Shown here piece by piece: positions 1 to 6,243 of a stretch of 17,327 nt of DNA. The translations under genes were made by a program, and so were the position numbers. Source of the stretch: Clostridiales bacterium UBA1701 (GTDB lineage Bacteria > Bacillota > Clostridia > Oscillospirales > Oscillospiraceae); contig DCJL01000028.1 of NCBI GenBank assembly GCA_002320035.1, positions 1 to 17,327 on the forward strand. The letters are read 5' to 3'. Below the pieces are notes generated by a model. That model was not told where the DNA came from. It worked only from the letters and a program-made list of their open reading frames with translations, and did not search any database. The stretch's first letter is position 1, and each line of letters begins with the position of its first letter.

Positions 1-38
1 CCTCTGTTTAGTTTTCAGGGTACAAATGCTCTGAGTAT

Positions 39-113
39 GGCCCGTTGGTCAAGTGGTCAAGACGGGGGCCTCTCACGCCCCAATCGGGAGTTCGACTCTC
101 CCACGGGTCACCA
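39..113 (+). tRNA. tRNA-Glu (anticodon CTC)
   Basis: The cloverleaf is complete. The 7-bp acceptor stem GGCCCGT pairs with ACGGGTC, with one G-T pair. The anticodon loop is CTCTCAC, giving CTC, on a GGGGC/GCCCC stem. The T-loop is TTCGACT and CCA is encoded. It is the first gene of the array and lies only 3 nt before tRNA-Lys, so the two are probably co-transcribed from a promoter outside the window. Confidence 0.95.
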
Positions 114-116
114 TAT

Positions 117-192
117 GCACCTTTAGCTCAGCTGGTAGAGCACCTGACTCTTAATCAGGGTGTCCAGGGTTCGAGTCCCTGAAGGTGTACCA
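117..192 (+). tRNA. tRNA-Lys (anticodon CTT)
   Basis: The acceptor stem GCACCTT pairs with AAGGTGT, the first pair being G-T. The D-loop is AGCTCAGCTGGTAGAGC, the anticodon loop CTCTTAA reads CTT, the T-loop is TTCGAGT, and CCA is encoded. A perfect hairpin starts at the next base. Confidence 0.96.
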
Positions 193-224
193 TTCCTTGA
201 GGATGGTAAAACATCCTCAAGGAA
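193..224 (+). other. Perfect hairpin between tRNA-Lys and 5S
   Basis: A perfect 13-bp stem (193-205 with 212-224) encloses the 6-nt loop GTAAAA. No T-tract follows. It begins at the base after the tRNA CCA end and lies just before the 5S promoter. It may be a weak terminator or an RNA-processing signal for the Glu-Lys transcript. Confidence 0.75.
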
Positions 225-229
225 ACCCC

Positions 230-258
230 TTGACAAAGGGAATTAAATATTGTAGTAT
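230..258 (+). promoter_or_regulatory. Sigma-70 promoter of the 5S/tRNA unit
   Basis: A consensus TTGACA (230-235), a 17-nt spacer and TAGTAT (253-258) would start transcription near 265, about 12 nt before 5S. This implies that 5S, Asn, Met and Trp form a transcription unit separate from Glu-Lys. Confidence 0.75.
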
Positions 259-276
259 TTGGTATGTTCCAAATGC

Positions 277-394
<118 letters not shown>

Positions 395-424
395 CAAACG
401 GTTTGGCGTAAGTCAAACCGTTTG
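395..424 (+). other. Perfect hairpin between 5S and tRNA-Asn
   Basis: An 11-bp perfect stem (395-405 with 414-424, CAAACGGTTTG and its complement) has the 8-nt loop GCGTAAGT. It abuts the 3' end of 5S and has no T-tract. It may guide 5S 3' processing or attenuate read-through into the downstream tRNAs. Confidence 0.7.
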
Positions 425-430
425 AACTTT

Positions 431-506
<76 letters not shown>

Positions 507-514
507 CTTAACGG

Positions 515-544
515 TATTGCCGTCACGATATCGTGACGGCAATA
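515..544. repeat. 30-bp perfect palindrome between tRNAs
   Basis: Bases 515-544 form an uninterrupted 30-nt palindrome centred between 529 and 530, around CGTCACGATATCGTGACG. It would fold as a cruciform or an almost loopless RNA hairpin. No T-tract follows. It lies 8 nt after tRNA-Asn and 9 nt before tRNA-Met, the third spacer in this array with a perfect hairpin. Confidence 0.8.
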
Positions 545-553
545 TTTGTAAAT

Positions 554-629
554 GGACCGTTAGCTCAGTTGGTAGAGCAACCGGCTCATAACCGGTCGGT
601 CCGGGGTTCGAGTCCCTGACGGTCCACCA
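554..629 (+). tRNA. tRNA-Met (anticodon CAT), probably elongator
   Basis: The acceptor stem GGACCGT pairs fully with ACGGTCC. The anticodon loop CTCATAA reads CAT on an ACCGG/CCGGT stem. The T-loop is TTCGAGT and CCA is encoded. The paired first acceptor position argues against an initiator tRNA. A lysidine-modified tRNA-Ile(CAT) remains possible because the anticodon is identical. Confidence 0.88.
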
Positions 630-646
630 TCATATTTGCTTTATAT

Positions 647-722
<76 letters not shown>

Positions 723-764
723 AAAAAGACATATCTTTCGCCAAGCGGAGGATATGTCTTTTTT
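723..764 (+). terminator. Rho-independent terminator of the tRNA array
   Basis: The stem AAAAAAGACATATC pairs with GATATGTCTTTTTT across a short internal segment and ends in a six-T run. It begins directly after the tRNA-Trp CCA. The A/T symmetry means it could work in both directions. Confidence 0.88.
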
Positions 765-940
765 GATATATGGTTATTTAGAATATTTTTTTGCTTGTTT
801 TATAACGGTCAAACTTCATTACCGGTACATAAATCCTTAACAAAACATCCCATTTATTTTAATTTTCCTCTTATAAATACACTGTATTCTATTGCCCATA
901 GAAAGAAGAAGCCATAGGCGATGAAGAAAGGAAAATTAAA

Positions 941-1210
941 ATGGAAAAAATGCTTAACAAATATGAGGCCCTTAGAAATGTGATAGATTACCTGGAGCTA
1001 GACGCTGAAAACAGCAGATTTTTCTCCATGGAACTTGAGGGCAATGTATATGAGCTCCAGCTCCGGGGGGAATGGATGAAGTATGATTGCTTTGTTGACG
1101 CCTTAACGGGCGATGTGCTTGGCCTTGACTGCGAGCCTTATATAGACTTTGAGGACTATGATGGCATTGCCTGCTCCGAGATTTTGAATGGGGAACAGGA
1201 AGCGGCATAA
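941..1210 (+). CDS. Small acidic PepSY-like protein, function unknown
   Basis: This gene encodes 89 aa, starting at ATG 941 behind an AAGAAAGG ribosome binding site and closed by a good terminator at 1240. It has no signal peptide or membrane segment, so it should be cytoplasmic. It is strongly acidic. Residues about 30-62 (VYELQLRGEWMKYDCFVDA, then a TGDVLGL turn) resemble the single-repeat PepSY pattern, in which a beta-strand pair is followed by a VDAxTGxVL turn. PepSY modules often bind or inhibit peptidases, but that role is only inferred from this short resemblance. The gene is monocistronic by position, between the tRNA array and the amidohydrolase operon. No catalytic motif is visible. 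Confidence 0.7.
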   Translation: MEKMLNKYEALRNVIDYLELDAENSRFFSMELEGNVYELQLRGEWMKYDCFVDALTGDVLGLDCEPYIDFEDYDGIACSEILNGEQEAA

Positions 1211-1239
1211 CGGCTTGTGCTGTATAAGCAGGCATATGG

Positions 1240-1278
1240 AAAAAAGACCGAAAGGGTTTTGCCCTTTCGGTCTTTTTT
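1240..1278 (+). terminator. Rho-independent terminator
   Basis: An 11-bp stem (GACCGAAAGGG with CCCTTTCGGTC) has a five-base TTTTG loop and is flanked by six A and six T. It lies 30 nt after the small gene at 941 and is symmetrical enough to act both ways. Confidence 0.9.
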
Positions 1279-1321
1279 GTGAAAAAAACAGAAGATATTT
1301 CAAATAAATATGCAAAAATAC

Positions 1322-1350
1322 TTGACAAGCAAAGAATAAAAGTATATATT
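1322..1350 (+). promoter_or_regulatory. Sigma-70 promoter of the amidohydrolase-antiporter operon
   Basis: A perfect TTGACA (1322-1327), a 17-nt spacer and TATATT (1345-1350) predict a start near 1357 and a leader of about 37 nt before the ATG at 1394. The near-consensus match suggests substantial basal expression. No operator is obvious. Confidence 0.8.
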
Positions 1351-1393
1351 ATGCATTGCTGATGAATAAATATTCACTTGAGAGGAAAAGAAA

Positions 1394-2218
1394 ATGAAAA
1401 ATTGGAAATCGCTTTATACGGTAAAAGGTCCCAAGTCCATGATGGAGATGACGGCGGAGGAGCTTAAAGAGGCCATGAAGGAGACGGACACGGTTATTCT
1501 CTCCTTTGGCGCTATTGAGAACCATGGTGTGCATCTGCCTTTGGGCGCGGACTATTTTCAGGCCAACACCCTGATCAGATGCGTGCATGAAGCGCTTCTG
1601 GAGATGGGCCATAAGACGGTTCCCGGTTTTGCGGTTCCTTTTGGTACGCAGACAAATCAGTTTGAGCGACAGGGGGAGCATCTTTTCGGCAACGCCTATC
1701 TGAATGAAAAGACCTTTATTGAGATGACCGAGGATCTGATCCTTGCCCTCCATGAGACGGGCTTTGAGAAATTTGTCCTCTGCCTGAACCACTCAGAGAA
1801 CCATTCGGCGCTGAACGTGGTGGCAAAGGATCTGGCAAATCGATTTGGAATAAAAAGCATTGTGGCCGACTGGGTCCCGCCTCATAACGACTTCTGGCCA
1901 ACTGTCCTGAAAAACGCTGAGCATCAGGGCCACGGCGGCGAGGACGAGACGGCTTGCGTCATGGCCTGTGCGCCGGCGCTTGTGCACCTTGAGCAGGCCA
2001 AACCCTATTATGCGCCGGAGGATGAAAAGCCGGTGAAAATGGGCGGGCTGTATTACTATGGCGGCTCTGTGGGCGTTTTTATGCCGGTGGAGCGCTACGC
2101 GGATAATTCCCCCGGCTACATCGGGGACCCGGCGGATGCCACTGCGGAGGAAGGCGTTGTCTGCTTCAGGGCCTACGCCAAATGGATAGCCCAGGCGGCC
2201 GATAAATATCTTTTTTAA
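1394..2218 (+). CDS. Creatininase-family metal-dependent amidohydrolase
   Basis: This 274-aa protein has the usual length for the creatininase (creatinine amidohydrolase) family, cytoplasmic two-metal enzymes that open cyclic or linear amides. Visible family signatures are FGAIENHGVHLPLGAD at residues 39-53, supplying presumed ligands Glu42, His44 and Asp53; LNHSENH at 131-137, supplying His133 and Glu135; and GHGGEDET at 179-186 with His180. The H-x-E-N form of the central motif resembles true creatininase (HYEN) more than the HGGN of most relatives. The substrate is therefore possibly creatinine or a similar small amide, but this is inference. The start follows an AGAGGAAAAG ribosome binding site. 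The gene is 20 nt upstream of an NhaC antiporter and shares its promoter, which suggests coupled uptake and hydrolysis. FAPy deformylase or a mycofactocin MftE-like role is less likely because no partner genes are present. Confidence 0.88.
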   Translation: MKNWKSLYTVKGPKSMMEMTAEELKEAMKETDTVILSFGAIENHGVHLPLGADYFQANTLIRCVHEALLEMGHKTVPGFAVPFGTQTNQFERQGEHLFGNAYLNEKTFIEMTEDLILALHETGFEKFVLCLNHSENHSALNVVAKDLANRFGIKSIVADWVPPHNDFWPTVLKNAEHQGHGGEDETACVMACAPALVHLEQAKPYYAPEDEKPVKMGGLYYYGGSVGVFMPVERYADNSPGYIGDPADATAEEGVVCFRAYAKWIAQAADKYLF

Positions 2219-2238
2219 AAAATTGGGAGATAGAGAAA

Positions 2239-3714
2239 ATGAAAGAAAATGAAAATATGCAGATGTCCTTTGGCTGGGCTCTGTTTTGCATACTGTTCCT
2301 GTTGGTTTCTATGGTCTGTTCCGTGCTTTGGTTTGACATTCCCATCCATGTGAACCTGCTGTTATCCATCGCGGTGACGCTGGGCGTTGCCTATCTGAAT
2401 AATGGGCACAAATGGCAGCCCCTGGCAGACGCCATTGATTACGGCGGGAAAATCTGTATCCAGCCCACCATTATCATGATGCTGATCGGCGCCGTCATTG
2501 GTTCCTGGATAGTCTGCGGCACGGTACCAATGATTATCTACTGGGGTCTGAAAATTATAAATCCCTCTGTGTTCCTACTTACAGCCTGCTTTATCACCGC
2601 TGTTGTGGCAATTGCCATCGGCAGCTCCTGGTCCGCAGCGGGCACGGTGGGCGTGGCCCTGATGGGCATCGGCATGGGCCTTGGGGTAAATCCGGGCATG
2701 ACTGCCGGAGCCATCGTGTCCGGCGCCTATCTGGGAGATAAAATGTCCCCCATGTCGGACACTACAAATCTTGCTCCCGCGGTGGCTGAGGCCGACCTTT
2801 TCGACCATATTAAATCCATGATGTATACAACCGGTCCTGCTTTTCTCATCGCGCTTGTGGTATACGCTTTGCTGGGCCTGAATTACAGCGCGGACAGCGT
2901 TGACTCCGAGATGGTTACGGCCACGCTGACCGCCATAGAGAGCAATTTCAGCATGAACCTTCTTCTTCTTCTGCCCGCTGCGGCGGTCATTGTAATGGCG
3001 GTTCTGAAATGCCCCTCTATTCCCACCTTGCTGGTATCCATCGGCATCGCCGTGGTTCTGGCCATGGTTTTCCAGGGCGGCACAATCACCTCCGTTTCCG
3101 CTGTGCTCCAGGACGGCTTCTCCATCGACAGCGGCCTGCCGGAGTTCGACCGGCTTATGAACCGGGGCGGCATTCAGTCCATGATGTGGACGGCGTCCCT
3201 GGGGATTCTGGGCATGCTATATGGGGCGATTATGGAAAAGACCGGTCTGCTGCCTGTGCTGCTGGAGAAAATGAAGGCACTGGTCAAGTCCACCGGCGGT
3301 CTGATCACCACCGTTATCGTCACCTGCACCCTGCTGCTCGCCGCCACAGCCAGCCAGACGCTGCCCATTGTTGTGGGCGGGCGCATGTTCATCGGTGAGT
3401 TCAAGAAGAAAGACCTTTTGCCTCAGGTGCTCTCCCGCACTTTGGAGGATAGCGCCACGCTCATCTCTCCCCTGATTCCCTGGAGCCTCTGCGGCGCGTA
3501 TATGGCTGGCACCCTGGGAGTGAGCACGCTGGCGTATCTGCCTTATGCCTTCTTCTGCTGGCTCTGCCCCATTATCGCCATCATATATGGTTTTACCGGA
3601 AAATTTGTCTGGAAGACCGGGCAGAAAAACAGCCAGAAGACCTACCGCCCTCTCAGCCCGGAAGAATTGGAGGCCCTTGGCACAGGAAAGAGCGGAAAAA
3701 CTGCCAAAGTCTGA
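2239..3714 (+). CDS. nhaC: NhaC-family Na+/H+ antiporter (MleN-like)
   Basis: This is a 491-aa polytopic membrane protein with about a dozen hydrophobic segments. It carries the NhaC-family hallmark GDKMSPMSDTTNLAPA at residues 166-181, and GSSWSAAGTVG at 128-138. The family exchanges Na+ and H+. The MleN branch couples this to organic anion exchange (malate/lactate in Bacillus subtilis), and the NLAPA variant seen here is of that type. An organic solute is therefore a plausible cargo. The gene begins 20 nt after the amidohydrolase behind a GGGAG site and ends before a strong terminator, so the two genes form a bicistronic operon. Cargo might be the amidohydrolase substrate or product, but nothing in the sequence proves it. 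The soluble tail (about residues 463-491) is basic and polar. Confidence 0.9.
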   Translation: MKENENMQMSFGWALFCILFLLVSMVCSVLWFDIPIHVNLLLSIAVTLGVAYLNNGHKWQPLADAIDYGGKICIQPTIIMMLIGAVIGSWIVCGTVPMIIYWGLKIINPSVFLLTACFITAVVAIAIGSSWSAAGTVGVALMGIGMGLGVNPGMTAGAIVSGAYLGDKMSPMSDTTNLAPAVAEADLFDHIKSMMYTTGPAFLIALVVYALLGLNYSADSVDSEMVTATLTAIESNFSMNLLLLLPAAAVIVMAVLKCPSIPTLLVSIGIAVVLAMVFQGGTITSVSAVLQDGFSIDSGLPEFDRLMNRGGIQSMMWTASLGILGMLYGAIMEKTGLLPVLLEKMKALVKSTGGLITTVIVTCTLLLAATASQTLPIVVGGRMFIGEFKKKDLLPQVLSRTLEDSATLISPLIPWSLCGAYMAGTLGVSTLAYLPYAFFCWLCPIIAIIYGFTGKFVWKTGQKNSQKTYRPLSPEELEALGTGKSGKTAKV

Positions 3715-3757
3715 AAAAAATTAAATTCTCCCGGAAAACCGGAACAATCCAAACGAA

Positions 3758-3800
3758 AAAAGCCGTACTGTTTTTTAACCTAAAAAGCAGTACGGCTTTT
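3758..3800 (+). terminator. Rho-independent terminator after the antiporter
   Basis: AAAAGCCGTACTG pairs with CAGTACGGCTTTT. The stem extends through T/A pairs to a small AACCT loop, and four T end the 3' side. It closes the amidohydrolase-antiporter operon and isolates it from the gene debris downstream. Confidence 0.88.
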
Positions 3801-3861
3801 CCATATGTCAAAAAATCAAATATATTTTTTACTTTTTGACAGTTGTAAAAGACATAAATAG

Positions 3862-4385
3862 GAGGAGATTCAAAAGCAAAATCCGGATTTCTTTGGCTGG
3901 GTTCAGATGGACAGTACAGAATTAGACTGTCCTGTTATACGTTCAGATGAAGGCAATGAAAAGTATTTGCATGCCGATTTCTATGGAAATTACAGCTATG
4001 CTGGTACACCTTTTGTGGATAATAATTGCACCCGCGACAGTGATAATATCCTGATCTATGGTCATAAGCTCAGAGATGGCAGCGTTTTCCGTAGTTTGCT
4101 GAACGATGGAGAGAAGGCGTACTGGCAGGAATATCCCACCATTATGTTCAGTGATCTTTATGCGGACTACGAATATGAGGTAATGGCTGCTTTTTATGAC
4201 CGTGTGTATTCCAGCAAAGAGCCCGGATTCAGATACTATCAGTTTACGGATGTTGCCGATGAAGAAGAATTCAACTATGCGATTAATAAATACAAGGAGA
4301 AATTCTTATACGATACCGGTGTAGATGCAAGCTGCGGAGACAAACTCATTACCCTGAGTACTTGCGTCTATATAGTAAAACAAGT
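3862..4385 (+). pseudogene. Class B sortase fragment, both ends missing
   Basis: The frame reads QNPDFFGWVQ, CPVIRSDEGNEKYL, ILIYGHKLRDGSVF and LITLSTCVY, the ordered signature of a class B sortase, a membrane-anchored cysteine transpeptidase. His53 and Cys153 (counted from ATG 3907) and a matching Arg eight residues after the Cys are present. Homology extends upstream of that ATG to 3862, just after an in-frame TAG at 3859. The N-terminal membrane anchor, linker and proper start are therefore missing. Just past the catalytic Arg, homology stops and sequence of an acyl-CoA ligase begins in another frame. Base composition is clearly more AT-rich than the flanks, which suggests a different origin. 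An internal start at 3907 could give a soluble 176-aa product, but it would lack the anchor and the last strands. I judge it non-functional. Confidence 0.75.
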
Positions 4386-4740
4386 GCGGATAAGATGGTG
4401 GAGAATGTCTGCGCCCAGGAGGTGGAGGATGTGCTGAGGAAGCATCCCGCCGTGTTCGACTGTGCCCTCATAGGCGTGGAGGACCAGCGCTTCGGCGAAG
4501 CGGTGGCTGCCGCCATTGTGCTCAATCCCGGCGCCAGCCTCTCTGACGAGCCAGCCTCTCCGACGAGCCAGCCTCTCCGCCGAGGAACCGATTGCCTACT
4601 GCCGCTGCAGCCTTCCAAGCGATAAAAAGCCGCGCTATGTAGCCTTTGTGGACACTCTGCCCCATAATGTGACGGGTAAAATCAAGAAAAGCGTCCTCAG
4701 GGAGCATGCCGGGGAGCTGTTCCGGCCCATCCGCGGCCTC
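4386..4740 (+). pseudogene. C-terminal remnant of an AMP-forming acyl-CoA ligase, frameshifted
   Basis: The first part reads SADKMVENVCAQEVEDVL and HPAVFDCALIGVEDQRFGEA. After a +1 frame change the second reads DKKPRYVAFVDTLPHNVTGK and IKKSVLREH. Together these are the C-terminal lid domain of ANL-superfamily acyl-CoA ligases, including the catalytic-lysine region (TGKIKK). The whole adenylation domain is absent: the fragment is joined at about 4380-4392 to a sortase fragment. The frame change coincides with a 17-bp tandem triplication (4534-4584), which adds 34 nt. The ligase tail directly precedes a CaiB-like CoA-transferase, so a CaiC/BaiB-like ligase once plausibly formed an operon with it. 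The frame stays open to a TGA overlapping the next gene's start. No function is expected. Confidence 0.8.
4534..4584 (+). repeat. Three tandem 17-bp repeats causing a frameshift
   Basis: Three consecutive copies of CCAGCCTCTCNGNCGAG lie at 4534-4550, 4551-4567 and 4568-4584. Copies one and two differ at one base, as do copies two and three. Removing two copies (34 nt) rejoins the two frames of the ligase remnant into GASLSAEEPIAYCR, so the expansion itself broke the frame. The copies are nearly identical, which indicates recent slippage. Confidence 0.9.
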
Positions 4741-4792
4741 TGCTTTCGACACACTTCTTTTACTTCTTACATTTTGCTCCTTGCAGAAACGT

Positions 4793-4827
4793 GCCCGGCG
4801 GGTTATATTACATATAGCCCACCGGGC
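4793..4827 (+). other. GC-rich hairpin just upstream of the CoA-transferase
   Basis: GCCCGG (4793-4798) pairs with CCGGGC (4822-4827), and GGG pairs with CCC inside, around an AT-rich loop. It ends 13 nt before the GGAGG of the next gene. An AT-rich but not T-only tail follows (ATATTATTATT). It may be a weak terminator of the ligase remnant or a leader structure affecting transferase translation. Confidence 0.55.
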
Positions 4828-4850
4828 ATATTATTATTCCGGAGGAAATG

Positions 4851-6107
4851 ATGGAAGAAAGAAATTATCTTATTCCCCAGTTCGGCCCTTTTCGGGGAAT
4901 GAGGGTCATCGGGGCCGGATCCCTTATTGCCATGCCCTTTGCCGCCAGCCTTCTGGCGGAATTTGGGGCAGAATTTATCCAGATAGAGCGGCCGAAGGTA
5001 GGGGACACATACAGAAAGTTTCTGCCGGTGGCCAGGGGGCCTTTGGGGGAGGTCAGCTCCGCCTGGGTTCAGGAGGCCCGTAACCGCCTGTCCATGACCC
5101 TGAAAATGGACATGAAAAACCCGGACTCCCGGGAGATTTTTTACGGCCTTATAGAAAAAAGCGATGTGTTCATGGAAAATCTTCTGTGGCTTAAGCGATA
5201 CGGCCTGGACGACAAAAAGCTGCTGGAAATCAACCCAAGGCTCGTTATCGTACACATTTCCGGCTATGGACACAAGGAATTCGGCGGGATCCCGGAGATC
5301 TGCAGCCAGGCATCCTATGACATGGCGGGCCAGTCCTTCTCAGGCTATGCCCTCTATAACGGCTACCCCGACCGGCCCCCGCAGCTTACGGCGCCGGCGC
5401 TGAATGACTATGTGACCGCGATGTTCGCCCTCTTTGGGGTGCTGGCCGCCTATACTGAGGCGCAGAGAAGCGGAAGGGGTCAGGTCGTTGACGTGTCTCA
5501 GTATGAGTCCCAGGCCAAGATTATGCGGGACGCCTTTACCAGGCACAGCCTGGGCGTGGGTGAAATCTTCCGCAACGGCAACCAGAACCCGGACGCTCAG
5601 CCCTGGGACGTGTATGTGAGCCGGGATGGAAAATATGTGAGCGTGGGTGCGGTGGGAGAGATCGTGTATGGCCGCTTCCTGGACGCCCTGGGGCTGAGCC
5701 GCAAAAAATATCCCTTTTTGAAAGCGGCCACAGGAAAGGAAGCCGTGTCCTCGGAACTGGGGCAGGAGCTTGCCGCCATAACCCGGGAATGGTTTGAGAG
5801 CCACGACGCGGATGAGATAGAGCGGGTAATGCGGAAAGCCCGGGTGCCCTGTTCCAGAATAAACAGCCCTGCCGAAAGCATGGAGCACCCTCATTACAAT
5901 GCCCGGCAGGATTTTATTAGCTATACCGACGAGAGCCTGGGGCAGGAGGTGCGCGCTTTCGGCGTGTTCCCCAAGCTCAGTGAGACGCCGGGCCGTGTCT
6001 GGCGGGGCGCGCCTACCTTGGGCCAGGACACAGAGAGAATACTGCGGGAACTTCTGGGCATGGATGAGGAAAAGATCCGGGGCCTCAGGCGCAGAGGAAT
6101 AGTCTGA
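4851..6107 (+). CDS. Type III CoA-transferase, CaiB/BaiF family, CaiB-like
   Basis: The product of about 418 aa is full length for family III CoA-transferases, which move CoA between carboxylic acids through an aspartyl-CoA thioester in an interlocked dimer. The N-terminal stretch PQFGPFRGMRV, then FAASLLAEFGAEFIQIE, and a central SGYG...FSGY...NGYPDRPPQ block closely follow the E. coli L-carnitine CoA-transferase CaiB layout. Asp174 in YPDRPP sits where the catalytic Asp of formyl-CoA transferase lies. The C-terminal segment RVWRGAPTLGQDT is also typical. Two ATG codons are adjacent. The second (4851) is preferred because it lies 5 nt from GGAGG, against 2 nt for 4848. The gene follows a ruined acyl-CoA ligase and ends at its own terminator. 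Carnitine, bile acids or another acid are possible substrates; alpha-methylacyl-CoA racemase activity, known in this family, is an alternative. Confidence 0.9.
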   Translation: MEERNYLIPQFGPFRGMRVIGAGSLIAMPFAASLLAEFGAEFIQIERPKVGDTYRKFLPVARGPLGEVSSAWVQEARNRLSMTLKMDMKNPDSREIFYGLIEKSDVFMENLLWLKRYGLDDKKLLEINPRLVIVHISGYGHKEFGGIPEICSQASYDMAGQSFSGYALYNGYPDRPPQLTAPALNDYVTAMFALFGVLAAYTEAQRSGRGQVVDVSQYESQAKIMRDAFTRHSLGVGEIFRNGNQNPDAQPWDVYVSRDGKYVSVGAVGEIVYGRFLDALGLSRKKYPFLKAATGKEAVSSELGQELAAITREWFESHDADEIERVMRKARVPCSRINSPAESMEHPHYNARQDFISYTDESLGQEVRAFGVFPKLSETPGRVWRGAPTLGQDTERILRELLGMDEEKIRGLRRRGIV

Positions 6108-6123
6108 ATTGAACTAAAATCAG

Positions 6124-6163
6124 GATGCTGTTTTGCACGGTAAAGTGCGAAACAGCATCTTTT
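6124..6163 (+). terminator. Rho-independent terminator after the CoA-transferase
   Basis: A 15-position stem, GATGCTGTTTTGCAC against GTGCGAAACAGCATC, has the loop GGTAAA and is followed by TTTT. It separates the CoA-transferase from the next operon, which has its own promoter. Confidence 0.88.
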
Positions 6164-6188
6164 GCAATGTATATAGCAGTTACTGCAA

Positions 6189-6217
6189 TTCACATGGAGA
6201 AACTGAACCTGTATAAT
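6189..6217 (+). promoter_or_regulatory. Sigma-70 promoter of the aminoacylase-antiporter operon
   Basis: TTCACA (6189-6194), a 17-nt spacer and a perfect TATAAT (6212-6217) predict a start near 6224. The leader before the TTG start at 6244 would be only about 20 nt. Confidence 0.78.
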
Positions 6218-6243
6218 ATTAAAAAGGAAACTGGGGTGAGGAT

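Noticed and set aside
3907..4437. A functional sortase
   Set aside because: His, Cys and Arg are present, but the membrane anchor, the proper start and the final strands are missing, and homology continues upstream of the only ATG to a stop codon.
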